The notes below the pieces were generated by a model. That model was not told where the DNA came from and did no database searches. It worked only from the letters and a program-made list of their open reading frames with translations. Of a DNA stretch of 64,000 nucleotides, positions 45,732 to 58,799 are shown piece after piece; position 1 is the stretch's first letter, and every line of letters starts with the position of its first letter. The stretch comes from Icerya purchasi (lineage: Eukaryota; Arthropoda; Insecta; Hemiptera; Monophlebidae): the NCBI GenBank assembly GCA_039619475.1, contig CM077115.1, positions 445,831,292 through 445,895,291 on the forward strand, written 5' to 3'. The translations under genes were made by a program, and so were the position numbers.

Positions 45732-48700
45732 CCGGGGACCCTGAGCTCAGGGGAACGGGCGCGTCCATAGGCGGCGGATAGTGGAATGACCATCAGATAT
45801 GATGGTTAGCTGCGAATAAGTTTCGTAAGAAACAAATAAGCAGTCGCGGACCACGAGCGGCTATTGGTGGAAAGTCTCAAGTAGACGATTTCAATAGTGG
45901 CGGGACAATGAGTTGCGAGGGCGTGGAGGAGCAATCTGAGAAGCTGCCTGATAAAACTCTACATAAGTCTGTTAACCAACTCATCCTCGGCGCGTGGAGG
46001 CCGCCGTATAAGTCTCCGTTGCTACCTTCTCAGTAGCAAACTGCTGCCTTGCAGTTTGAGTTTTTACTCAAAGGCTAGGGTGTCACCCCGAAATAGTGAC
46101 CACTTCCTTGTCATTCCTTTCCTTAATTCTTATCCCTAGTCTCTTGTTATTTCCATTCACCCTTAAACCTTTGTCTGGCTCAGTCGTCGCGGAACTCTCC
46201 GTGCCACTGATCAAGTCTTGCAAAGCTGGGTAATGGGGGAATCAACTGCGCTCTGGTTCCCTCATTTTCTCCACTACTACTAAATTTTCTTTTCTTATCC
46301 TTCCCCTTGCGCATAAATCCCGTTTTATATTCCATATACTTGCCCTCTCCTTCTTCTTTTCTGCTACTGCACGCGTTACCTTTTCCTTTTATTTCCTTTT
46401 TATTCCTTTTCCTTTCTCAAGAGTCCCACGGCGATAAGATGAAAGTGGTGGTAGCAGGTTTGGTGAACTGGAAGCTATCAACTGAAGTCTTGCACGATGG
46501 GCGGTGCATCCTATATGGTCGCTCTCAACTGGAATGGAGTAGCAGCTGAGTTCGGCAGTCGGATGTACGACTGGGCAGGCCTATTTAGGACTCCCGCTGC
46601 CTACCGTAGCTACGGAAGGGGTTAGAAAAGGTACCCTAAAAATCGGCTACTCCACATTATACTGACCAGATTACCGCGTCTGGTGGGTACCTAACTTTGC
46701 GGTCAAAAAAGAAAGAATAACAAGATTACTACAATTAAGCTTGGATTATGGAATGTTCGAACACTAAGAGATAATCGAAATACTGCTGAAAGGAGATCTG
46801 CCCACATAGTCAAGGAACTGGAAAAGTATCAGATTGATATTGCAGGTCTTTGTGAAACTAGACTCTTAGAAGAAGGAAATTTCGTTGAACCCGCTGGAGA
46901 TTATGTGTATTTCTGGAAAGGTTACTCAACAGGTCACAAGCAAATTCATGGAGTCGGTATAGCTCTGAAACGCCACTTGACTAAATTCCTGGTCGATAAC
47001 CCAGTTGGTATTGGAGCAAGAATACTGAAGCTTTCCTTAAATATATGTGGCACTACGTTAGTGCATATAATTTGCGCTTACGCTCCAACTCTGGATGCTG
47101 ACGACTCTGTTAAAGAATCCTTTTACGATGATCTTTATAAGATTTTGGATAAAATTCCAGCAGCGGAAAGATTGTTCCTCATACGAGATTTTAATGCGCG
47201 CGTTGGAAATAATACCATCATCTGGCCACATGTGATAGGTAAACACGGCCTGAAGGGATCCAACAGCAATGGTCTACGCTTACTTGAATTTTGTGAAAAA
47301 CAAAACTTAATTATAACCAATACTCATTTTGCCCTGTGCGACATTTATAAAGTTACTTGGATGCACCCAAGATCTGGGCATTGGCACACATTAGATTACA
47401 TTATATGCCGACGTACTTTCAGAAGCGAGGTGCATATTACCCGTGCAATGCGAGTTGCTACGTGTGATACTGATCATAGATTGCTCAGATCTTTAATTCG
47501 CATTCGTGTTCAACGGAAAAAAACTGCTTTTCATCCGCCTCAGATTATTTTAGCAAAGTATAATACAAATAAGCTAAAGAATAAAAGTACACAAGATGAA
47601 ATTGCTCAATATGTAGGCAAGGTAATTAATGAAGACATTCTTCAGAAGGCAGAGTCAGAGTTCCCTGAAAATGGCCATGGAAAAATTGATAAACTCTGGG
47701 TTACGATCAAGAACATGTTGCGCATGACATGCGATAAATTCCTCGGCTTTACAAAACGCAACAGACAAGATTGGTTTACCCACGACAGTACTGCGATAGG
47801 CGAGAAAATTCTTCAAAAACGCCAGGCATTCATATTCTGGCAAAATGATATTTCCGATAAACAAAAAAGGGAAAACTTCTGTAAAATAAAGGCCCTAGTT
47901 CAAAAAGAAATGCGCATTTAAAAAAATATTTGGTGGGAAAATAAAGCTGTAGAAATTCAGGATTATGCGGATTCCGGTGATTATAAAAAATTCTTTGACT
48001 CAGTCAAATCCGTATTCGGGCCGTATCCCCATCCGACAACACTGCTTCAAGATAATAATGGCACCTTAATTACAGATAGTAAGAATATATTACACAGATG
48101 GAAACAGTATTTTCAAGAATTATTAAACATTCCCTCAGTAGTTGACCACTCAGTTATTGAATGCATACCAGATGCCCCAAAGTTAGAAGAATTAGATAAA
48201 AATATAACCACTGAAGAAATAGAAGCTGCACTGGCTTGTCTCAAAAGCGGTTCAGCAGCAGGCCCTGATATATTGAAGCTCAATCAAAAAAATCTAGCCA
48301 TAATTTTACAACTATTATTTTCTACCATCTGGAAAGAAGAATACATCCCATTGAATTTTAAAAATTGCCTGCTGTTCCCAATATATAAAGGAAAGGGTGA
48401 TAAAAACATCTGTAAAAATTACAGAGGAATTTCTCTTCTACCTGCTGTCGGCAAGGCATTAGCAAGAATTCTGCTAAATCGTTTATCGTCGTTCGCTGAA
48501 AAGTTACTTCCTGAAACACAATGTGGTTTCCGCTCCGGTCGAAGTACCATGGACATGGTGTTCTCACTGCGACAACTACAAGAAAAAGCTGCCGAGCAAA
48601 GGAAAAATTTATGTATTGCTTTCATAGATGTCAATAAAGCCTTCGACACAGTCAACAGACAATTTCTAATGACATGTATGCAAAAACTTGGATGTCCAAG

Positions 48701-49975
48701 AAAATTTCTTCGACTGCTATCTCTTTTACACGAGAATACTTTTTGCCGAATATTGCATGAAGGAAAACTCTCCGAATCGTTTCAAGTGAATTCTGGAGTT
48801 AAGCAAGGCTGCGTGCTGGCTCCGTTGCTTTTTTCGACTTATATGGCATACATATTTGTTATATTGAAACAGAGACTCCGTTCGGTAGATGTCTCAGTTA
48901 TAAGTAGATATGATGGTGGTCTCTTCAACTTGCAGAGACTGCGCGCTTCAACAAAGACGCAGTCGACACCGATTTTCGATCTTCAATACGCGGACGACTG
49001 TGCAATATTAGCACACAGTCCGGAGAATCTGCAGCAAGCTTTAAACATCCTTGCTGAAGTTTATGAGCTATTCGGTCTTTCAGTAAACGAAAACAAAACC
49101 AAAATTGTTATTCAACCAACCGGAGGCAATATCGGTAATAATCTAGCATTCAAAATAAACGGAAAAAGCCTTGATGTGGTTCATCAGTTCAGATATCTGG
49201 GTTGCATCGTGTGTAATGACTCGCGGTTAGATAATGAAATACAAAGCAGAATTCAAGCAGCTTCGAATGCAATATTCCGACTGAATAAAAAAGTTTTTCG
49301 GAACAAACACCTGTTTCTGAAGACTAAACTTATAGTATACAAAGCTATTGTTTTACCCACACTTCTACATGGTTCAGAGACTTGGACTCCTTATAAGAGG
49401 CATATCAAACTACTAGAAAACTTCCAGCAGCGTACACTCAGAAGTTTACTAAGCATCCGGTGGTTTCATCATATTTCAAATCTTGAAGTGTTAAACCGAG
49501 CAAACTGCAGTTCAATTCGATTTTTACTTTATCGAAATTGTTTACGATGGACAGGGCACATTTTGAGAATAGAGTGTTTCAGACTCCCAAAAGTTCTTCT
49601 TTATGGTCAGTTAGCAAGTGGAACTAGACCTCTTGGTCGGCCAAGATTGCGATTTAGAGATCATCTACGAAGAATATTAAAAGAATAAGGTTTGGATACT
49701 TTAAAATGGAAAGACATAGCGGCGGAAAGAAATAATTGGAAATCTCTTGTAGCAAAAGGCCTTCAAAGCTTAAACGATAATAATGCTGCAAACGCTGGAA
49801 AGAAAAAAACAGCTCAAAATGTTTCTCATTTGAGCACAGCCACCACTTTTATCTGCAACATTTGTAGAAAGGTCTGCGGTGCCAGGATTGGCTTGATAAG
49901 CCACCTAAGGACTCATCAATAAAATACGGGAATCCATACTTGGAATCGAGGGGATATCATCATCATATCATCATC
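45732..49975 (+). mobile_element. Full-length RTE-type LINE with 13-bp target duplication
   Basis: The element starts CCGGGGACCCTGAGC immediately after one copy of ATTCCAAAAAACT and ends in an ATC-repeat tail (ATATCATCATCATATCATCATC) immediately before the second copy. This fixes both ends to the base and shows a retrotransposed insertion of 4244 bp. The leader (45732-46694) is GC-richer than the host DNA and can fold locally (for example TTGAGTTTTTACTCAA near 46055). One long ORF encodes endonuclease, reverse transcriptase and a terminal zinc finger. A microsatellite tail instead of poly(A) fits RTE-type LINEs. It lies upstream of the ZDHHC exons, between them and 60999. Confidence 0.95.
46695..49922 (+). 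pseudogene. LINE ORF: endonuclease, reverse transcriptase, C2H2 finger; two stops
   Basis: A single frame runs from after TAA at 46692 to TAA at 49920, 1076 codons, with only two internal stops (TAA at 47919-47921 and 49686-49688). Order: endonuclease (IKLGLWNVRTLRDN near residue 14, GLCETR, FLIRDFNARVG where GDFNAR is usual, LDYII, DTDHRLL); a linker; reverse transcriptase (NYRGISLLPAVGKALARILL, QCGFRSGRSTMDMVFSLRQL, FIDVNKAFDTVNR, GVKQGCVLAPLLF, catalytic LQYADDCAILA near 48985, FRYLGCIV); the C-terminal block (LLYRNCLRWTGHILRI, GRPRLRFRDHL) and a C2H2 finger C-x2-C-x12-H-x3-H near 49852-49916. It nicks target DNA and copies its RNA there. No ATG precedes the endonuclease in frame, so the start is lost or shifted. 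The Gly-to-Arg change in the endonuclease motif is a further defect. Confidence 0.95.
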
Positions 49976-49988
49976 ATTCCAAAAAACT
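49976..49988. repeat. Target site duplication, right copy
   Basis: ATTCCAAAAAACT directly after the ATC tail. Confidence 0.92.
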
Positions 49989-49989
49989 A

Positions 49990-50540
49990 ATAAAACAAAT
50001 ATAATTTGAATGTTAATAATTATAGACAGTAATAGCGAAAACCACTTTTATTACTGTAAAACAATAAACCTTTTTTAGTTCGTAGATTTCTTATTTACAT
50101 CTAGTTTAGGTAAGTGAACTTCATTTCATATTTTTTTAATGTTGCTATAATCAAAAATATATACAATGTTATATACAGTTATGAAATTTTATTTACTATG
50201 TTTTACAATGTTATTAAATGAAATTGTTTTGTTACTTTATTTCTAAAGTTCAGCTTAATAAATTTCCTGCATTTTAACGGAAAAATATCTTAATACAATT
50301 GTTAAAAACTTTTCTTCCTTTATTTACTTAAATTAATAATCTGGAAGAAAAAATTACATGTACTTTGACTTGAAATAAACTAAAAGTTAAAAATTATGGT
50401 GCATAAAATGTAAATAAACAACAACAAAATGGTTTATTATTATTAAAAAATTATTAAAAAAAATACTGTGTATTTTTTATTAAGAATAATTATTAGTTTT
50501 TCAATAAAATTGAAATTTGAAGTGATGAATACTACAAACG
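49990..50540. other. AT-rich, nothing recognised
   Basis: Host sequence flanking the LINE; low complexity. Confidence 0.6.
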
Positions 50541-50559
50541 ATAATCGATTCTTCTTAAG

Positions 50560-50790
50560 TACTTTTCGATGCTTTTTGAGTATTTTTGTACTTGCACAAG
50601 TGTGTTCCCGAAAGGCTCGTGTCGGCGAGTCCGTGTACTCACCTGTTCCGTTTAAAATGAAGCGCAGTTTTAATCCGTATAGTCTTTGCCACTGTCCAGA
50701 TCTCTGGCGGTTAAGTCCGCGGACAAAACCATACGTGTGTGATGGGCTAATAGATCGTACAATATATCGTACGCCTTAACCACTACCAAA
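50560..50790 (-). mobile_element. SINE-like element sharing a module with 44385-44620
   Basis: On the minus strand the segment opens with an A-box-like GGTAGTGGTTAAGG (about 50791-50778). A B-box-like GGTTTTGTCC follows near 50727, at tRNA-like spacing. It then runs into the GAGCCTTTCGGGAACACACT module shared inversely with 44385-44620. This suggests a second tRNA-derived SINE family, distinct from the one at 33063, 34924 and 40446. Confidence 0.55.
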
Positions 50791-50799
50791 AAAGAAATG

Positions 50800-52630
50800 A
50801 AGCGAGCAAGACGTGCATGATAAGAACAAAATTTCAATTTTTTTATAACAAAAAAAAAAAAAAGAAGTAATACTGAAGAAATGCGTTCTCCGTTTTACAA
50901 AACTTATTGCACACAGATAGTACAAGATAGTTATACACAAGGCCGTATCTGAGGGGGGTTTCAGGGTTTAACCCCCCTCCTCCTCCCGAAATATCTGCAA
51001 AATAATAACTGTTTGAATTAAATGGACCGAAATTCAGAATATATTTATTTCTTTTCAATTTTTAACAAAAGAAAAAAAAAATCGAAATTTTTATGAATTC
51101 TATGGAAATGACTGTTTTTTATGTTTTTATTGTAGTGTTCAAATATTGCATATTCTGTAATCGATTACAAGGCTTTAGTGTACTATTTATAAATAAATAT
51201 ATTTCATGATAATACACACCCACACACACGCACATACATATATATATATTTATAAAAATATTTTCGTAGCCCATCCCGAAATTTTGGTATAGATACGACC
51301 CTGGTTATACACATCAATTACTGAAAGTAAAGGTTTATCGTATGAAATTTGTTTGTCGCAATATTTTAGTTAAATTCAATTAATTATTATCTCCTGGCTC
51401 CCTTTTTTGTTCCAATATTTTTTACAGGTATCTACAAGTAAATCGTTGAATTATTTAAATTACAGCTGATAAAACGCTATTTAAAATTAAGAAACCAAAT
51501 TTCCTTTCTTTAACTGTCCTATTTTGACATGCAATAGTCTAGGCGGCTTTAAGGGTCAATTTCTCTTTTACTTTAGATTTTTGGTGTATCATATTTCATC
51601 CTAAAATTCCACGCTCCCAAGAACATCGGAAGTTATTTTAAAAATTTCGTTCCTAAATAAATTATGTCTACTTCTAAACTATGTACCGCAGATCTGAATA
51701 TCCGAGAATTCGTCTTTAACAGCCGGATTAAAGCCGTTCAGTTTATTTATAATAACTAGTCCACGTCTTATCCCCCCCCCCTCTTTAGATGTTTTAGTTT
51801 ATAATTTGAAATATAATTTACTTAGAAGCGATTTTTAAAATTATTTTTATAGGACAATTTTTAATAAAATGATTTCACCTGGCTCTAAATATTTATCCAT
51901 ATCCGGTGATGCTCTTAGACGTACACACTACAGCATCATCCAAGGTTTTCACTTACGGAACGACAATTTCAAAAATTTTATTTTAACATCTCAATTTAAA
52001 CAATAATGAAAACCGGTATATAAAATCAAATAACTGTCAATCGTTACTATAAATTATTTTGGTAGATCACACGTGTACCACAGTGAGAATTCGCCGCTCA
52101 CTAGAACTTCATTTTTACATGTCTTTTTTAACAACGTCCCCCGAGATTTATCTAATTTTGTACAATCTTCTCAGTAAATTTCAAAAATTAAATCGTCTCG
52201 TAAAATAATATTTCCGTAGGAACGTCAACTAATCAAAAAAAGAAGAAAAAAAATCATCTTAAATTTTCATATGATCAAGTTTACTCGCGTTGCGGTTAGT
52301 ATTGAAGAGATCGGCGAGATCGTTTAATCCGTTTTCGTTATCTTTTTTTATGTTTATTTCTATTGTTTCATTTTATTTCGTTGGTTTTGTTCTCATTAGT
52401 TTCATATTTCTTGCTTCGTCATAATTTAATTTCTGAATTTATTACTGGTTTAAATTAATGTCGCATTAGGCAGACGGAGCAGTGGTAAACCTCCTCCAAA
52501 CCGCGTCACTAACCCTATACCGCACAACTCATAAACGCTAACAAAATAAAACTATTCAATAATTATCTACGGAAAATATGGCAACGCTCATTAATTGGAT
52601 AAAACAAAATTTAATCGTATTAGCAATAAA
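50800..52630. other. AT-rich, no gene seen
   Basis: No coding pattern on either strand. A CA/TA patch (51217-51252) and runs of C (51773-51782) are present. Confidence 0.6.
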
Positions 52631-52639
52631 GTTAATAGA

Positions 52640-54024
52640 GGCTAATCGAGGATTTCAAATAGAAAAGGGTCGCAAACTACGTACGACAATTTAAGCCCTG
52701 CAGCGGACATAAATCATTCATTGTGGCGTGCAACGCGAAACTTCCAAAGGCCTCATTACTTCAAATTCCTCCTCTCAAGGATGAACAACGATAGCAGTAA
52801 AGCTGAACTATTCGCTTCTCATTTAGCTTCAGTCTTTACAACACATAATATAAGTTCACAGATCGCGATATAACAACAAATTACCAACCCTACCAGCAAA
52901 TAAAACCAGTAACTCCTCTTGAAGTTTCACAAGAGTTAGATAATAATGAGGATCCCAAAAAGGCTCTTGGAATCGATGAAATTTCACCTGGAGCGTTTAG
53001 AGAATTACCACGTAAAGGAATTATCATGCTGACATATCTCTTTAATGTCTGCTTCAGAATGAGATACGTACCAAAATGTTTCAAAATTGCCCAAATCATC
53101 ATGCAACCGAAACCTGCGAAACCAACAGAAGTAGTAACTTCGTATCGACCAATCTCTTTGTTACCTTCGATATCAAAATTATTTGAAAAACTACTCATTA
53201 AGCGACTCGAGCCCTTATTAAAGATACCAGAGCATGTTTACGCTCCGTAATTCTAAGACCTGTCCTATATACCTTGATCTCCTTCCTATTCCGAGATCAG
53301 ACTCCGCTAAATACACCCGGAGGTATGCATTTAGATTCGCGACTGAATTAGAAGACGCATGAAAAGATGAAAAAAGAACAAACTATACATAAGTTAAGAC
53401 AGATTTATTGGTTGATTGGGCGTTACTCTAAGCTCAATCTGTCTAATAAACGTGTACATGATTTATTGTCAAATAATCAGACCGATATGGATGTATGGTA
53501 TTCAACTCTGGGACTGTGTAAAGACATTCAATCGGTTGATTGATTATTTAGCGCGCTCAAAACAAGTGTCTCTGACGCGTCACTGGAACTTTCTGGTATC
53601 AACGAAACGAAGAAATACATTCCGATTTAAATATTCCATGGATCGATGAAGACATATATTATATTGCAGAAGCGCACGAACACCGACTTCATAGTCACCC
53701 AAATCTAGAGGCCTTAGAACTGCTACTTTCCGATGATGACTTAAGGTGTCTTCATGAGCTGGTCATCTAATTTATTCTATAATATACTCGTATATATGTA
53801 TTTTGTAGACATGCGCATATAGTTGGTGTGCGCGCGTGTGGATTTGCGCTTATGATTTATTTATATACCTATATAATATTAGGAGTTATGTAATTGTACG
53901 TAGTTTCTACTCTGTTTATGTTACAAATTAGTTAGATTATGTTGTAACACCGTTTCAAAAGTAGTGTTAATTTATTTACTGTAATAAGACTGTACTAAAA
54001 TATAAGTGTAAAAAAAAAAAAAAA
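52640..54024 (+). pseudogene. Jockey-like LINE ORF2 remnant with poly(A) tail
   Basis: The plus strand reads SLWRATRNFQRPHYFKF near 52720, AELFASHLASVFTTHNI near 52805-52855, PVTPLEVSQELDNNEDPKKA near 52910, LGIDEISPGAFRELPRK near 52960-53010, YVPKCFKIAQIIMQPKPAKP near 53065-53125, SYRPISLLPSISKLFEKLLI near 53143, and then jumps (internal deletion of the YADD region) to GGMHLDSRLN near 53320, KLRQIYWLIGR near 53390 and RPIWMYGIQLWDCVKTFNR near 53480. The ORF2 end is DLNIPWIDEDIYYIAEAHEH near 53625-53685. A 3' UTR and a run of A at 54011-54024 close it. The endonuclease is missing. Several frameshifts are present. Confidence 0.9.
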
Positions 54025-54059
54025 TAATTATCTTCTCCGCTCTCGTCAAATTTATCCGC

Positions 54060-55260
54060 TTCGAAAGATAATAATGTTTCGGTAGAGAATATTAATAAGC
54101 CTGTCGACAAGGACATTTCTCTATTTCCTCTAATAATTCTCCTACAGCCCATTCCCCCCTAGGATGTTCTTAATAAACTTAGCCTCACTACTGCCACTTT
54201 TCCCGGGCAGTAGGTTGAAAAAATTATCACCTTAGTCGAAAATTTGGAAAAAAAAGTATTGCCTATCTTCATCCCGTGGCTTTAGATAGAAATTTTCGTA
54301 CTAAAATCAATGGTACCTCTCTTACCTCTTGCTTCTATAAAAATTTGATTAAATTCAATTTTTTATCAATAGCGACTGCTAATAAATTTTTACTATCCGA
54401 CACAAGTTCATAAATAATTCAGTATTCGATCATTTATTCCTCACTCCCTCTTATTCCGATTTGGTAAAGTTCGTAGTGTTTTCCAGTCGATCAGACCGTC
54501 GAAGAACTTTACAGTAACTGTTTATTCCCGATATCCCGTTTTTTAACACAAACGTTCAACTAATACTGCTTACATCCCTATTGCCGTTGTTGAGATCAAA
54601 ACTTTGTCATAACTGTTTCCGTTTAGGCCACTTTAGCACTTTATGCCGCAACAGAAGTACTTGTTCCCTATGCTCTGGTAGTCACTCTTTCGCAGAATGT
54701 TCCATTTCACAACAAAACGGTACTTTTACTTTGCGTCTATTGTGTGGCGGTAATTATTCAGCAGTGAACTCCTTTTGTCAAATTTTTAATGATCAAGGTT
54801 CACGGAATAACGAGTCTTATTAACGAGGGCGCGACCGTTTTCCACACCTTTACCTTTGCTGATATTTAAAACGTTGCTAGCTTTCTTTCGCCTTAACTAA
54901 ATCATCTGCCGCTACGGAGAGAAGACGACAAGCTATTCTAGTAGTTCATCTTCCTCTTACATCAAGGTTCCATTTCAAAATCACTATTCTAATTCGAAAT
55001 CTCCAAATCTTCTCAATTCGTACTATTCCAATCTTACTCTCAACGCTGGCACTAGTCTTCCACTCCGTCATTCCTAAACATCCTCCGAATTATTACGCCG
55101 TCCGATCTTCCTCTAACGTCATGAATCATCGACTTTAGTTAATAATTCCTTTGATAACCCTTTTTCTCTTTTTTTCTAAAAATGTCATGGCCACTACGTT
55201 GTTATCCGCTTTCAATAAATTCGACACTTCCAATTTAGAGAATATAGTCTTGTCTACGTG
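54060..55260 (+). pseudogene. LINE ORF1 remnant with CCHC zinc knuckles
   Basis: A frame from about 54581 contains LCHNCFRLGHFSTLC (C-x2-C-x4-H-x4-C) and CSLCSGSHSFAEC (C-x2-C-x3-H-x4-C), then a third, degraded knuckle (LLCGGNYSAVNSFC). Such triple knuckles are the nucleic-acid-binding end of the Gag-like ORF1 protein of jockey/I/R1-type LINEs. Downstream, a serine-rich stretch (YSSSSSSSYIKVPFQNHYS near 54935-54990) continues in another frame. It starts directly after the poly(A) of the preceding LINE. Numerous breaks. Confidence 0.75.
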
Positions 55261-55699
55261 TCAAGTTCTACAATCTTTGATATATAGAATTCACAGTTTC
55301 TTCTACTCTACGTTTTTATTTTGATCAATCTTCTTTCTGTTTGCCTTTTCTAAATGTTTTCTTTCGTTTACGCATCATTTTGTTCCAATTCCACTATGCT
55401 AACGCTACTATTTGTGCCCACATCCATTACACGGGTATCGCATATTAGCGTTTTTATTATTTTATAGTACGTTCCTTCAGTGATGCAAACCAGCTTGGTT
55501 GATAGCATACATGTTGAGCGATGGAAACTACGCTTACGGAATATTTGGCTTCGTACATCTTGGTTTTATTATTATCTTATTTCCACTTTCTGTACCTTCC
55601 TTCTCAAAGCACGTTAATGTTGCTTGCCGTCTTCAACATCTAAATGGTAGGTACTTGTTTTTTACTTAAGTCTCAATTTCGTGTGAAGAATACCACCTG

Positions 55700-58600
55700 C
55701 TTCATATACATACACATATAACAACCCACCAAAATATAATCCATTGAAATAGACATCTTTTCGACCTTATACTTTTTAACACGAAATTAAGTTTTAATTT
55801 GGCTCAATAATAGCGCCCTAGTGGACGCTGGCCTTTTATGACATCAGCAAAATGACATATAAGATCCGTAACATAATATCCTGTCTACCCCCCCCCCTCC
55901 CCAAAATAAAACAAAATAAACAAACATAAATTGTAGAAATAAACTCGGAAAAAACGTATTAAGTGCAACTAAAACTTCAGTTCACGATACAAAATTATTT
56001 CAATTTCTTTCTTTCTTTTTTTTAATAATAATTTTATTAAACTAACAATTATTTATCAAAAGAAATCATGTCCCTCTCATCGCAAAATTTTAGGTAGGCT
56101 AAATGAATTCCGAGTATAGTTGTTAATAGAGGCCCAAGTCATTGCACTTAAAAGAAAATACAGATCAGAAGTGTCGAACGATCAAATACCAAATAACACT
56201 GATACTCTCTATTTAAAATTTTAAACCTAATTTATTAATTAAACAAATTTCTTTTGTTTCGCATCCTGATTATTTTCCATTTCATTATTTCGTCATTATT
56301 GTTTTTCCCGTTTATCATTATTAAACGTTTTATGCATAAATTCCTGACCCTTCTGTTTTTTTCTTTCCAAAAGTTTTAACCTCATTTTTTAAATGAATTT
56401 ATTATTGGTTTTCCCGTTTTTATACTTCATTCCTATTGGCTGCTTACCGTTCATATTTTACCATTTATTATATATGGGCATAATACTGCATTTCTATTTT
56501 TTAAATGATTACGATTTAGGCCCCCATTAGATTCTGATGGAGGATATATTGCATTATTCATCTTTACTAATATTCCTTTCTTTTCCCTAGCACAAGAGAT
56601 CCACGAAAACGTTAATAGCATATCGAGTTAAATTTATTTAATATTTTATTTATACTTATATTTTATTCTCGATTTTTTTTTCTTGTTAAATATAAACGCA
56701 ATCGTATATCGCGTGTGTTTTTTTATAAGCAAAAAGTTTACAAATTTAAAGGAAAATTACCTTAACACACCATATATGTTTATTACGAAAATAACTGATT
56801 ATCGTTCTGTGAACTGACCAGAAACAGTTCATTGCATCTACGTAAGTAAATTACGTATCGGACAATTTTTACTAGTTTCAAGTACGTTGAATCATCAGCG
56901 ACTCTATTATTACGGTGGCAGTACCATCTATTTCTTATTTTCCTACAAATTTATTAAAAATTTTTTAAAGTTAACCTATGTGATAAATGTTGAATTAAAA
57001 AACAAGATAAAGACTAAAATTTGAAAAATAATTTAAATTTACACAATAAGAACTGTCGCAATAAACGTCTACTACAGTTTCGCTGTGATATGATTTTAAA
57101 AGTGTAAATGATTATCTAATGTTGCACAACGCAAGTTTACGAACGGCCAACATTCTTGCAGTCAACTCTTGTTTCTAGCACTGTTTAACAAAGTCAAATC
57201 GACACCTATACACTATTGTGACCGTATTATCACATTTTTTTTTTTTTTTTTCGTTATATACAAATCATCTTTAATTCACTTTATTAATCGAGATTTATAC
57301 ACGTCTTTTTTGCTTTTCCAGTTATTTCCGTTTGGCACCTCTTTGTTTACATTGAATTTCAAAAATATTTTTCGGAAGTTAGTCCTTTTATCTATTTAAA
57401 AATATGTAGATTTGCTTATTGCTCCATTCAACTACTGCAATTAATTTTTTGTAAATTTTTTCATAATATTCTTATAACGACGTTTGAACCAGAAAGATTT
57501 TTGCGCACAAAGGAGCACCACAAAATAATTACACATAATTCGTTACGGCTTTAATCTATACAATCGATGTTAACAATCATAAAAATAAAATTCTAAAATT
57601 ACCTCCATAACAACTCTGAAAAATGCATTTCCTACTGTACATTCCTCAGAACCTAAAAAAAAAAAAATATATATATATATACATATATATAGATACAACC
57701 CATTTTATTAATACCTCTTTAATAATAACAGTAGTGTTGTTACAAAATGTGTCTTACAATTTTTTTACAAATTACCGTCACTAATATAATGCAGAATATG
57801 AATACAACTTACCTAAAAAAGGTTTAATATTATTGTCTAAATAGCGTATACTAACCCGTAATTTTTTATGAAATCTTTTATTCGCGATATAACGTCATGT
57901 TTTCTTTGTTTCATCTTGCTACTGGCTCAAAGCCATTTGAAGAAGCGACGTACGATGAAAATTTAAAAGTTCAAAGTGTTTACACAAGCAGTATGAATTT
58001 AGTTCGATTGCACTAGATTATTATAAAACTAATAAAATCCAATGCCTCGCATTATTCAATACGGTCACATTATGGAAGTCAAAAAAGCAGTCAATGAAAA
58101 TTAAGGTGAAATTTTTACAACAGATTTCAAGAATCAAATTTTATTGAACACTTAGTTAAACAGTAAAATTCTACACACTAGACAACGGAAAATGGATAAA
58201 GATTTAAATGTAAAAAAAACAAAAAAAAAACGCTTCTATTTAGATAAATATCACATTTTTTATATTTTGTGTTTATTTTATCGCTAATTTTTTAGTCTCT
58301 CATCAACCTAAAATGTATTTTTTTTTTACTTTTTATGATACTCCTTAAAATTAAATAAATTCAATATTTAAAATATAATCTACATTAAAACTCGATTGCG
58401 TATCTAATTTTAATAAATTATTAAAATGTATATGATCTAATACAAGAAACATCGTATCGAAGACAATTATTTCCAAAAAAAAAAAATTAAAATAGAAATT
58501 AAAAAAATAATTACAAAACCCCGTTAAAGTGCCAGATGTTTGAAAGAGAACACATTTAAAAACCTTTTCGGTAATTATCACAAATACTTCACATTTTTAA

Positions 58601-58790
58601 TACATTTCTATCGCTATGAACAGGTGAATGTCAAATACGATTTTTAAATTTGAAATATATAAGTAAACTGAAATCACGCAGAATTCATTGAAAATATCAA
58701 TGCTGAACATCGAAAGATAAAAAATCGAGAGAATAAATTTAAAAAAACGGAATAATTAAAAACAATCGCGTAACAAAACATATTGTGTAG
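55700..58790. other. AT-rich, no gene supported
   Basis: Low-complexity sequence with a C run (55889-55900), TA microsatellite (57669-57690) and poly(T). A 50-base stretch at 57603-57652 has exon-like borders on the minus strand but weak content. Confidence 0.5.
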
Positions 58791-58799
58791 AAGAAAAAA

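Noticed and set aside
47058..47320. Minus-strand frames inside the full-length LINE
   Set aside because: Shadows of the endonuclease coding frame; no independent motif.
57603..57652. Minus-strand 50-base stretch with an AG acceptor and GT donor, reading SEECTVGNAFFRVVME
   Set aside because: The acceptor lies after a TA/poly(T) run, the donor (GTAATT) is weak, the phase does not match the exon at 60999, and no family is recognisable.
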